This document shows, piece by piece, positions 1-12,000 of a stretch of DNA of 64,000 bases. Source of the stretch: Candidula unifasciata (lineage: Eukaryota > Mollusca > Gastropoda > Stylommatophora > Geomitridae); NCBI GenBank assembly GCA_905116865.2, contig CAJHNH020007534.1:183832-247831 (forward strand), read 5' to 3'. Position numbers and translations under genes: made by a program. The first letter of the stretch is position 1. Each line of letters starts with the position of its first letter. The notes under the pieces were generated by a model. That model was given only the letters and a program-made list of their open reading frames with translations, made no database searches and was not told where the DNA came from.

Positions 1-77
1 CAGAGAAACTTTCCCTCATGCCTGTGGTCAGAAATCACTGTAAGTGTGATTTAAAAGAAAAGAACCCAGAAACCAAC
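1..77. other. PRMT7 intron, truncated by the window edge
   Basis: Intron downstream (in transcript sense) of the exon ending at 78. The donor is GTTGGT. A putative acceptor at about 46-48 leads into sequence that does not resemble the next PRMT7 segment, so no exon is called here. Confidence 0.5.
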
Positions 78-161
78 CTTCTTAGCTCCCAGACAGGCAG
101 CAAAAAGAGGCAGCAGACTGCCATCAGATATGACCAGACAGACACTGCTGTCCGTGATGTG
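78..161 (-). CDS. PRMT7: PRMT7 exon 10 (28 codons)
   Basis: Acceptor TTTTCAG precedes 161 and donor GTTGGT follows 78, phase 0 to phase 0. It encodes [17 protein letters not shown] and then GAKK. This matches the start of the second Rossmann repeat of PRMT7 (human has DSVCLCVSDGSLLSVL). It is too short and spliced to stand out as an open frame. Confidence 0.88.
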
Positions 162-2979
162 CTGAAAAGTAGCAAGGTTTAGCTCATTACATGTCAGTGT
201 CCTTGTTGTTGCTTATGATGGTTTTGTCAAAGTGGTCACTACTATTGTCTGTCAAAGTGGTCACTACTATTGTCTGTCAAAGTGGTCACTTCTATTGTCT
301 GTCAAAGTGATCACTTCTATTGTCTGTCAAAGTGATCACTTCTATTGTCTGTAAAAGTAGTCACTTCTATTGTCTGTCAAAGTTTCACTTCTATTGTCAG
401 TCAAAGTAGTCACTTCTAGTGTCTGTCAAAGTGATCACTTCTATTGTCTGTCAAAGTGATCACTTCTATTGTCTGTCAAAGTAGTCACTTCTAGTGTCTG
501 TCAAAGTGATCACTTCAATTGTCTGTAAAAGTGATCACTTTTATTGTCTGTCAAAGTGATCACTTCTATTGTCTGTAAAAGTGATCACTTTTATTGTCTG
601 TAAAAGTGATCACCTTTATTGTCTGTCAAAGTGATCACTTCTATTGTCTGTAAAAGTGATCACTTCTATTGTCTGTCAAAGTGATCACTTCTATTGTCTG
701 TCAAAGTAGTCACTTCTACTATCTGTCAAAGTGATCACTTCTATTGTATATCAAAGTGATCACTTCTATTGTCTGTCAAAGTGATCACTTCTATTGTCTG
801 TCAAAGTGATCACTTCTATTGTCTGTCAAAGTGATCACTTCTATTGTCTGTAAAATTGATCACTTCTATTGTCTGTCAAAGTGGTCACGTCTATTGTCTG
901 TCAAAGTGATCACTTCTACTGTCTGTCAAAGTGGTCACGTCTATTGTCTGTCAAAGTAATCACTTCTACTGTCTGTCAAAGTGGTCACATCTATTGTCTG
1001 TCAAAGTGATCACTTTAACCCTAGCAACCCTAGTGTTTCCCATTTTGTGGTCCTTTGAATTTCTTCTTCTTCTTTACATTCACCAGCTGTAAACTCCAGC
1101 AGAAAGTTCTGGTTGTTCATCCACTTCTGGACTGTGGTCTTGTTCCAGAACCTGAGTTTTTCCTCGCCTCTCAGGCAGATGCTCTCCGACATCGAAGCAT
1201 GATGTGCTTGTTGGAGGGAAGGGGGCAGCGGGTCTATTCTTTGGACCCCAAAATAGGGCCCTGGAACTTACACAGGAGGTGGTCCACTGAATAGGAGTCG
1301 GTGATCTCATATGCAAAACATACTAAACTTTAGAATGCAATGCTGTGTGCAGTTTTAATATTTATAAATTATAATACGTTTTCAGTATGATTTTTCTCTT
1401 CTCAGCATTCACCGGCTGTAAACTCAAGCAGAAAGTTCTGGCTGTTCATCCACTTCTGCACTTTGACCTGGTTCTAGATCATGAGTGTTGTGTGCATATT
1501 TGTTTTATAGATCTGGCTTTTGTATGCAGACTGCTGGTTCCTCGCCTCCGGCAGATGGACTCAGACTAATTAAAAGTATGAAGTCCATAGCAGACGTTCA
1601 GGTATTTAAAAAAAAAAACACAAAAAAAGGTTAGTTAGTTAGTTGCGTTATCATCGTTGCACTCCGAACATACAAAAAAAGGTGTTTGGTCTTAGCTAAC
1701 CGTGTACTGCCCCAACCTGGTACATACCCTCTCTAGAGCCTGGATAAAGATCTGGTTCCTGCTGTGATCGTTGATCTGACCCAACCTGCTTCTACTGACA
1801 GCCATATGGAGTCCACACATACATGCTGATCTCTGGCTGTTGGCGAATACATGGGTACAATTACTTGATTTGAGGCAAAGTATATATTTAATGTACTGGG
1901 AAGTAAAGGTGGCTGACATGACAGAGTTCGCACACACAAGCTGATCTCAGGCTGTTGGCGAATACATGGGTTCAATTACTTTCCTTCGAAGCAGAGTATA
2001 TGTACAGGGTATCTCATATATTTTTACAGAGAGAGTGCAAGTATGTATGAAGAGCGGCTGACCGAATGGTTAGAACGCTGGGCTCTCAAGCGAGAGACCC
2101 AGGTTCGAATCCTTGGTAAGGCTAGGGATTTCTTCTGTTAGGGGCAAAAACAAATCCTCAAATGTACAGTCGTAAATCCTCAGGCTCAAAGACACCCCCC
2201 CCCCCCCACACACGGCAAAAGTGGTGTAAGGAAGGCAGTAAAGGTAAATGGCAAAAATGTATGTGTGTGTATATATGAATATGTGTGGGTGCATATATAT
2301 GTGGATGCAAGATATGCAAGATTAAGTGTACCTATGTATGTTTGAATGTGAATGACTGTTTATGTATCATTGTATGTTGTATGCACATGAGTGTGTAATA
2401 CATGTGTGTGTATAAATGTGTGGGTATATTTGAGTGTATTATACAGATGAGTGGTTGTGTAGTATGTGTGTGTGTGTGAGTGTGTGTAAATGTGTGGGTA
2501 TATTTGAGTGTATTATACAGATGAGTGGTTGTGTAGTATGTGTGTGTGTGTGTGAGTGAATGTGTGGGTATATTTGAGTGTATTATACAGATGAGTGGTT
2601 GTGTAGTATGTGAGTGTGTGTGTGAGTGAATGTGTGGGTATATTTGAGTGTATTATACAGATGAGTGGTTGTGTAGTATATGTGTGTGTGTGTGTGTGTG
2701 AATGTGTGGGTATATTTGAGTGTATTATACAGATGAGAGGTTGTGTAGTATGTGTGTGTGTGTGTGTGTATAAATGTGTGGGTATATTTGAGTGTATTAT
2801 ACAGATGAGTGGTTGTGTAGTATGTGTGTGTGTGTGTGTGTGTGAGTGAATGTGTGGGTATATTTGAGTGTATTATACAGATGAGAGGTTGTGTAGTATG
2901 TGTGTGTGTGTGTGTGAGTGTGTGTGTGTATAAATGTGTGGGTATATTTGAGTGTATTATACAGATGAGTGGTTGTGTA

Positions 2980-3010
<31 letters not shown>

Positions 3011-6000
3011 AGTGAATGTGTGGGTATATTTGAGTGTATTATACAGATGAGTGGTTGTGTAGTATGTGTGTGTGTGTGTGTGTGAGTGAATGTGTGGGTA
3101 TATTTGAGTGTATTATACAGATGAGTGGTTGTGTAGTATGTGTGTGTGTGTGTGTGAGTGAATGTGTGGGTATATTTGAGTGTATTATACAGATGAGTGG
3201 TTGTGTAGTATGTGAGTGTGTGTGTGTGTGTGTGAGTGAATGTGTGGGTATATTTGAGTGTATTATACAGATGAGTGGTTGTGTAGTATGTGAGTGTGTG
3301 TGTGTGTGTGAGTGAATGTGTGGGTATATTTGAGTGTATTATACAGATGAGTGGTTGTGTAGTATGTGTGTGTGTGTGTGAGTGAATGTGTGGGTATATT
3401 TGAATGTATTATACAGATGAGTGGTTGTGTAGTATGTGTGCATGCATGTATTGTATCAACATGTATGTATGTGTGTGTGTGTGTGTGTGTGAGTAGGCAT
3501 GTGTGTATGCACTTCCCATCCAAGTTTTTTCTTGACGTATGTAACACACATACTGTTATATGAAACTAACATGCTTTATTGATATAATACAATTGCTCTT
3601 TGAAAGATGAGTTTCTGGAAGGGCCAAATGTAAGACAGGCAGTCATGCCCAATTTGTGACCCTTTGAAAAAAAAGTTTGTTTGTTCGTCCATATGAAGTC
3701 AGTCAGTCAGCCAGCCAGCCAGTCAGTCAGTCAGTAGCCTGTACTTTGCAGAACCCTGCTCCCATAACAACCTTCCAGAAAAGTTCTTGATCACAAGCAA
3801 GATGTCCCGCGTCTGATACACCCATCTGGAGATTACCAGCCACATTCTGCACCCGTCTTCTCTTTGGCCTTCCTCTTCCTCTCTTTCTAGGTATATACCC
3901 CTGGATTATTGTTCTCACTAAACTTTCGTGATGTTTCAAGTGACCAAAATATTTAAATTTTCGTCCATATGCAGGAAAAATAAAGTTCTTGATGAAAACA
4001 ATATTTATTCATATATGCTCTACACGAGTACCACTGTTTTGAAAACACATTTCATAGTGCTCCTCCACAAATGAAGAACACGTATAAGCCCAGTCAGGGT
4101 TATGCTTGTAATGGCTTTGTTGATGCGTCCAATTCTTCCTATGTAGGGAAACTTATGGGACAACCTGTTTATATGCTGGGAAGTCAAGGCGGCTGACAGG
4201 AGACAGTCCCACATATACAGAATGACATCATCATTTGACACTGCGTTCCACATATTTTCATTGCCCTGTTGCATCATATGTTCCACAGAGGTCACAGTGT
4301 ATTTTTTCATTTGTTTCTTCTTCTCCTGTGTTCACCTTTAAAAGAGTGGTTGGAACACTGTGCTGTGGTTTACAGCTAGGCTGTGATATCTACGCCTCTC
4401 CATCCAACAAATTCCATTTCAGCTAACCCCATTTAGTTATCTTTTATGAGACGACTGCCAATGGGTCTGTAATCAGTGATCCAAACACCCCCCCCCCCCC
4501 AGGGCCCCACATATAGATACTCACCTGTCGATCTCAACTGTATCAAAACACAAACTGTACTCATCATGGTAACCGTAGATGTCGAAGCTCTCTCCTTCGT
4601 GGACAGTCACAGAAGACGAGGGGTAATACAGAGCTTGCATCCAGTGATCTCGCCACTGTGAACATATAGATTCAATCACAAAAACTGCAACAATGTGAGG
4701 CCCTTCCTTGCGTTGAGTTAGCTGCATTACAAACCTACAAGTATATCTGATGCCCCAGCTGATGACAGAAACAGTGATGACACATATAAGGTTTATGACA
4801 GACTATCAGAACCTTTGACATGACTGACTGGCACTTTTCTGCCTTTCCAGACGACAGCGTCATATTGCGCTATGAGCAGGCATGGGACTCACAGCCCATG
4901 GCGATGGTGAGTGTGACTAGCAAGACCCGCCCACATTAAGAAAAGTCTTTCACAATTATAGCCTGGGATTTCAGGACCGCTGTCATCAACATTTCTGTTT
5001 AGTGTGTTTTTTCTCAGACGCTCAGCTCTCATCCTTTCTGCAGTCACTTCTTCCTTCATTCTCATTCCCTTTCTGATGTACCTCCACCACACAACAAGGT
5101 CCATGGCATTTTGTACATATAAGTCCACCTTAATATCTGTATCATTCATGTCCCGCTTCCACACATCTTTACATCATAGTAGAGGTTGGCCTTGACATCT
5201 TCTAGTCATCAATTCACCATAGAGGATGTCCTTAGGGACTGACATCCTCCATTCTCCAGGTGTGACCCAGCCACCTGAACCTTCGTAAACTGAACATTGA
5301 GAAACTCAACATAATGATATATATTATACCAATAACTTTGACATAAAAAATAGTTTATTTGCTGTTCCAAGATGTGTCCACTGCATTCTGTCTTTGATCC
5401 ATCTAGGACGGCACCAAAAAATGTGTCACAAAGGTGGAATATTTGCGATGAAAGGTAAACCTATTTTCTACAGTGTCTCCAAGTTTCATCTTATTCTAGC
5501 CACCTGTTTGCATGTAACTAATATTTGTGTATATCATGTTGGCTTGTTCGCGTTAATGTCCAGGAGCTCAGGTATAGAGGACAGTTGGGTTTAGGGCTCA
5601 GGTCTGGTGGGGTTAAAGAGGAAGTTTCCCTGCACCGGTTTTTATTCCATATGGGTTGGTCTCTCTCCTCAGAACAGCTAGCTGCCTGCACCAAGTGTAT
5701 CACACAAAGCACAAACTGATGATTCCAGAGACTCCATGAAAAGAACGTGTGACCTTCAGAGTGCAAGGCAAATGGTTTGACCACTTTGCCATGGAGACCA
5801 CCAAAAATATCTCCCTGTGTGGATTCTGGGGTCCCATTGTGGGAAAAACATGAACAGACCCACCGTCTCCCCAACAAGCATGTCGTAAAAGTCGACTAAC
5901 TGGTGGCTTCCTTTGAAGTCTGAGCACATTTGCCCGAGAGGCAAGAAACCAACAGTCTGCATGCAAATGACTTGTGAAACAGATGTTCACGGAACACTCA

Positions 6001-9000
6001 GTTTTTTTAAACAGGACTAGCATCCAGAAGTGGGCGATCAACCAGAACTTTCCACCGGAGTTTCTTTACAGCAGGTAAACTTGAAGAAGAAGAAAAAGAA
6101 AACATGCATATCAAGTACTATGCACAACTTACAGGAATGGGTTCTCCTTTCTCCCGGGTCCAGCTGGGTCCACAGCTGAGCACAATCTCTCCCTGGGGAT
6201 CCATGATGAGGTCCCACCACATCACAAATGCATCCACACGCCCATTCTGCAGAGCCAGCACTGTTTTTCTACTATGTTCTTTCTTCCGGAGAGCATTGCG
6301 GCGACTAAAGTCAAACCTGTTGATAAATAAACATTTCAAGTCAATGGAATGATGCAAATGAGAGGACAACAGCGGCAGTATTACACCAGCATCAAAAGAT
6401 AATCTAGTTACAGTACAAATGCCCTTAACCATCACTGTCCGGACCAAGACTAGAGTGGATAACCAGACGGATAACAGAAATCTCTTTATACAAACACACA
6501 CACACAGTAATGTGATTTCACTGTGGTCTTGGGAGAAAATGACAATAAAATCCTTTAAAAGTAATTATACATATAATAGCAGAAGGCATGGTACCAGGAA
6601 GGAGGGGCAGGGGCCGACCGACACGAAGATGGGCACAGGATATAATTGACTCATTGAGTATGAAAGTACATGAGGCGGGACAGCTGGCGAGAGACTGAGT
6701 TTCTTTCAGGCAGACCGCGATGAGAGACGTTCTGCAAAAGGACCTGCTACATGATGATGATGATGACATATATAGTGTATTTAATTTTACAAAACAAGCA
6801 ATATAAACTTCAATATAAGAGTAGTAACGTACAGAAATTTATTGTAAAACTATAAACTTATAGAGCTTTAAAATGCATGTCTGGGATGATGACAGATTAC
6901 AGAAACTGATAGTTAAACGAGTGTAAGTTAATCAAAGTTTTACTCGACAAATCTATTTCAGTGTGTTCTGGGGAGTCATCGTGGTGTGGCAGCTAGACGC
7001 CCGCCTGAGTATTGAAAGATCGTGGGTTCAGGTCGAATACGGAGCCTGACTTTTTTTTTTCAAAAATGACTTTGGCTCCCAGGTCAACACAGCCCTGAGT
7101 GGGTACCAGGTGCAGTCCTGGGAAGTAAAGGCGGCTGGCGTGATGCTGACCACATCACCTACCAAGTGTCGATTGGTCTATAAAATATAGGTCTAGTCCT
7201 ATATGCCCAATAAGGCGTGGAAAGGGGTCCTTTACTTTACTGTACATGTGAGTTCTGGGCCCCAATAGGGAAAGGGGGGGAAGGGAGACCAGACCTAATG
7301 CCTTCCCAACAAGCATGTCATATAAGGCCACAAATTGGGAATGTTTCTTTAAAAGTTGGGGTGCATCTGCCTGAGAAGCTAAGCCCCAAAAGACTGTTTA
7401 CATATAAGCCAATGGAATGTGAGTGCAAAACTCAACTACTGGGAGAAGACAAAAGTCCAGAAGTGGATGAACAGCCAGAACTTTCCTACAGCCAATAAAC
7501 GCCCAGAAGAAGTATTTCAGTTTAAGTGTCATTCACTGATTACGACCGGGACCATCAGTATTGGAACTCTGCGCTGGCTGCTGAAGATGAGGACGGAGCA
7601 CACATGAGAATGCTCTGGGTGCTGTGATGTCATTATTGAGTCAACTCAACTCACTGTTTTGTGTGACATAATCACCGGGTGATCAAACATGCTGTAGATA
7701 GAGACTGAGCCACATAGAAAGAAACCTGATGCCATCAACCACTGTGCCCTTAAAGCTGTCAATCGCACATTCATAACTGCATTCTTATGTTTTTATGAAC
7801 GTATATCTGTTCAAAAGAATCGTACAAGTGGCAGAGAAAAATGCAACTGCTAAACTGGAAGCCTCAAGTACCAATCTCCTTCAAAGTTGTTTTTTCTAGC
7901 CTGCATAAATGTCTCCCAAGTGAACATGAAACTGTTGGGACCCAAGTGCTAATGACACAGTTGAGACCCAAGTGCTAATGACACAGTTGAGACCCAAGTG
8001 CTAATGACACAGTTGAGACCCAAGTGCTAATGACACTGTTGGGACCCAAGTGCTTATGACACTGTTGGGACCCAAGTGTTCATTACACTAATTTCAAGAA
8101 GATCATTTTATGAAAAGGGTACACTTCAGCAGTTGTATTCAGAATAATGACTTTTCGTGTCCCTTTAGTTTTTTTTTCTTTTTTTGCTTAATAGTTTTAA
8201 AAAAAATTATTTATAATTAAACTTCAAAAATTTTTTTTGCATAACAGAATATTACAAGTATAAATGCACCTACCCCATACCCACTCTGGCGTCTGCCTTT
8301 GGTGCTGGAGCTCCTGGGTTCAAGCCCCAGTGAAGGCTGGGATTTTTTCACGTAGACTTATAGTAATTTTTCTTGGTCTCTGGGTAGTAAAATCGGATGC
8401 TCGTGTGTTTTCTTGCGCATTAAAAGAAATCTCTTGGCAGTTGTAAATTGAAGAGAGTAGCCTAACAGCCTTGCCCGGGCAAAATTTAGAGTTAAAAATC
8501 TACCCAAAATATTTTCAGGATCCATGCCGGTGCAGCGGAGTTGGTGCACTGCGCTGAGATTCTTCAGACTCAGGCTTGACTTAGAAGTAGAACGCAGCAC
8601 TTATGGGTTACACCTGTGTGCCATGATGTTGATCCATTGAATAAACATATGCACTTATTTTCAAAACTGCTTGACGCGATCATAAAACTTCCTTAGTTAA
8701 AAAATCACTGGCATGAAGGAAATGAATTACCCAAATACTGACAATTTCTACTAGACCTCAGACCAACAAATCCCCCTACCTGAACACTTCCACAGGTGGG
8801 GTCATAAACTGCAGGTGCTCCTCAAGTTCCTCCACCTGAAGGTCATGTAAACTGAGCGCACCTGTACAGTGAGTAAAGCTGTCAGGTGCTGATATAACTG
8901 CTCCGTTGGGGAGGGTCACTGGTGGCAGGCTGTTCCACTTCCTTAACAGCTCGCTCTGGACAGCCTGGACGTACATGATGCCTGTAGTGGGTACTGCAAC

Positions 9001-12000
9001 ACAGTCTTCCTGTTTTGGGAAGAAATCATGTGGGTACTGAAACAGTCTTCCTGTTTTTGGAAGAAATCATGTGGGTACTGCAACACAGTCTTCCTGTTTT
9101 GGGAAGAAATCATGTGGGTACTGCAACAGTCTTCCTGTTTTGGGAAGAAATCATGTGGGTACTGAAACAGTCTTCCTGTTTTTGGAAGAAATCATGTGGG
9201 TACTGAAACAGTCTTCCTGTTTTGGGAAGAAATCATGTGGGTACTGAAACAGTCTTCCTGTTTTTGGAAGAAATCATGTGGGTACTGAAACAGTCTTCCT
9301 GTTTTTGGAAGAAATCATGTGGGTACTGAAACAGTCTTCCTGTTTTGGGAAGAAATCATGTGGGTACTGAAACAGTCTTCCTGTTTTTGGAAGAAATCAT
9401 GTGGGTACTGAAACAGTCTTCCTGTTTTGGGAAGAAATCATGTGGGTACTGAAACAGTCTTCCTGTTTTTGGAAGAAATCATGTGGGTACTGAAACAGTC
9501 TTTCTGTTTTTGTAAGAAATCATGTGGGTACTGAAACAGTCTTCCTGTTTTTGGAAGAAATCATGTGGGTACTGAAACAGTCTTTCTGTTTTTGTAAGAA
9601 ATCATGTGGGTACTGAAACAGTCTTTCTGTTTTTGTAAGAAATCATGTGGGTACTGAAACAGTCTTCCTGTTTTGGGAAGAAATCATGTGGGTACTGAAA
9701 CAGTCTTTCTGTTTTTGTAAGAAATCATGTGGGTACTGAAACAGTCTTTCTGTTTTTGGAAGAAAATAAGTAATAATGTGGGGACGGCAAAGTGGTAATG
9801 CAAGGGGTACTGCATATTTATCCTTTGACTACAGCGATTGCACCCCTTGCTCGCTGCCACACTAAAATCGAGAGATTTTTGTGATGAATTTAATTGAAAG
9901 AAACAAAAAGGCGAGTTGAGGTCATGCAGAGAAACAAAGGCATAAACACACAGACAGAGAAACAAGAGAGAAGTCTCCAGAAATAATTAACACATAACAC
10001 GGATTCAAACCTCCATTAGCCGTAAATGAGCATCCGTATAAGACTCAATGGCCCCTTCTCCAATAAGCTCAGTATCAAACAGCTCCGTTACCAGAAGGTT
10101 TGCCCTTTCGCCCACATCATCTGTTAAACAAAGAAACGCAAACTGAGTGCCAAGTCCTACAGCAGATATCGAAATGAGAATCAGGTATTTTATATCATTC
10201 TGTCTTTATTATAATTTTGTGTCATTTCTTTGCATATCATTTCAGACTCAGATCAACTTTTGGGTGTTGTGTTTTGTTTATCATTGCTGTTCCACTAATG
10301 AAGGCTTATTGCTGCAACAACCTTTGATTATTTATTTCCCTGTGTGGGTTTCAGGGCCTCATTGTGGGGGAAAAACAAGAACAGATCCATTGCCTCCCCA
10401 ACAAGCATGTAGTAGGTGTCGATTGACAGGGAGCTTCCTTTGAAGTCAGACTGCATCTGCCTGAGAGACAATGAACCAACAGTCTGCACACAAATAAGTC
10501 AGATCTGTTTAACGAATGTGCAGGTTCTGGAACAAGACCAAAGTCCAGAGGTGGACAAACAACCAGAACTCTCCGCCGGAGTTTACAGCCGGTGAATGCG
10601 AAGAAGAGAAAAAAGTTTATTTATTGTTACTGGTTCTGTAAAATTGACACATACTTTATGTGTTTTTTAAAATCCTTTTAGGCTCCTACATTAGATACTG
10701 CAGTTATCTATGAAGTTGTGTTATCACAACTGATTTCACTGTACGCTGCCCTTCCCCCCCCCCCCCCCCTCCAACCCAGTGTTGAAAGGAGAAAATGTAT
10801 TTTATGGAAACAAAAAACAATCAAATAAAGAGATTCTAAAGAGACTTAGACAAAAAAAGATAAGCCACTGAAAGACATTTTTAAAAGGGGACAATTGAAA
10901 TACTGCAGCCACATTAAATGACATAACATGCTTTTAAAAACCAGAATGGAAGGAAAAGTCGAAAAGAGAGCAAGAGGTAGACAACAATACAAGTGGAATG
11001 ACAAACAGCAGTCTAAGAAAGTGTGCAACCAGGACAAGAGAAAAGAGCGTGTTGGCGATCCACCGCAGACAGCTTCACTCTAGAGACAGCATCTGATTGA
11101 TTGATACTCAAATGGAGGAATAAATAGCAAAAGAAGAAGAAGGATTAACCCGAGTTACAACAATAGGATCATACCTAATGACATTTCAGTTGACCTTTTG
11201 GGGATGAGTTTAATTTTATCCTTAAACCCGTTGGCCTCTAGGACTTTCTCCGCACACGCTGCCATTGGTAAAAATGCCTGCAAAACATAAGACATGAATT
11301 TTTAAAAAGTTAGTTGCGTATCCTTTACAGGACTTTGCAGAACCAACCCCAGCATTTTTTGGCTGTTGTGGTTTTTCTAGGCAAATGTTACTTTCAGTAG
11401 TTTGCCACTGCTCCTGAATGGTCAGCTCTTGGTACCGCTGTCAAAACCAACGCACTACATCATTACTCTCTTTATCTGTCAACATCATTTCTCTATGAAA
11501 TCACATCTTAAGTAAGATGCATACACCTCTGGAGACAAAGAAAGACTGCATAGAATATTCTTTATTTTGTTCAATGCTGCCTGTGCTTAAGCTATTCTAA
11601 ATTGAACTCCAAAATGAGTTGACATCACAGAACTTGAGGCATTCCCATGTGTGCTCCGTCCTCATCTTCAGCAGCTAGCAGAGTTTCAACACTGATAGTA
11701 CCAGTCACAATCTGGTTATATGCCCGTCTTGCCTTTCCTCTGAGTGTAGATAGCCGGGAAGACCCTCTGGTTACACCCAGGTGATTCATTCTCTCTAGGC
11801 CATAATAATCTTGTTTCTCTACTGATTCTGCTGCTTGTTCCCACAGGATCTTGACATGCATCAGTTCACCACCCAGTGGTGCAGATCCAGCTAATCTGCC
11901 TGTTTATTACCCACTACGCCAGCGTGGCCTGGAGAAAAGATCCAAAGTATGCTAACTATCAGTGACCTTCTCTGTGAAGCTTGCCACTCTACTCTGCTGG

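Noticed and set aside
1..46. A further PRMT7 exon beginning after CTTACAG at about 46
   Set aside because: No reading frame matches the expected VFTVES-like continuation; phase 0 from exon 10 meets a stop quickly.
230..1016. Regularly spaced repeats resembling a CRISPR array
   Set aside because: Directly tandem, no unique spacers, eukaryotic intron. The same applies to every other array in the window.
2050..2115. tRNA gene candidate with A and B boxes
   Set aside because: Cloverleaf incomplete and followed by a SINE body; a second diverged copy at 51250 confirms a SINE.
2610..3563. [15 protein letters not shown] frames, cysteine-rich peptide-like
   Set aside because: GT-rich minisatellite in an intron; periodic and open in many frames, so not a cysteine-rich peptide gene.
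5756..5962. A recurring open frame ([29 protein letters not shown]) seen in many alpha copies
   Set aside because: It recurs because the alpha repeat recurs; frames differ by indels between copies and there is no start/stop consistency, so it is not a conserved protein.
8780..8991. PRMT7 exon 6 starting after the GTTGCAG at about 8993
   Set aside because: That AG is exonic. Using it breaks the frame from exon 5 and loses EDCVAV, which matches the family. The acceptor at 9010 fits both.
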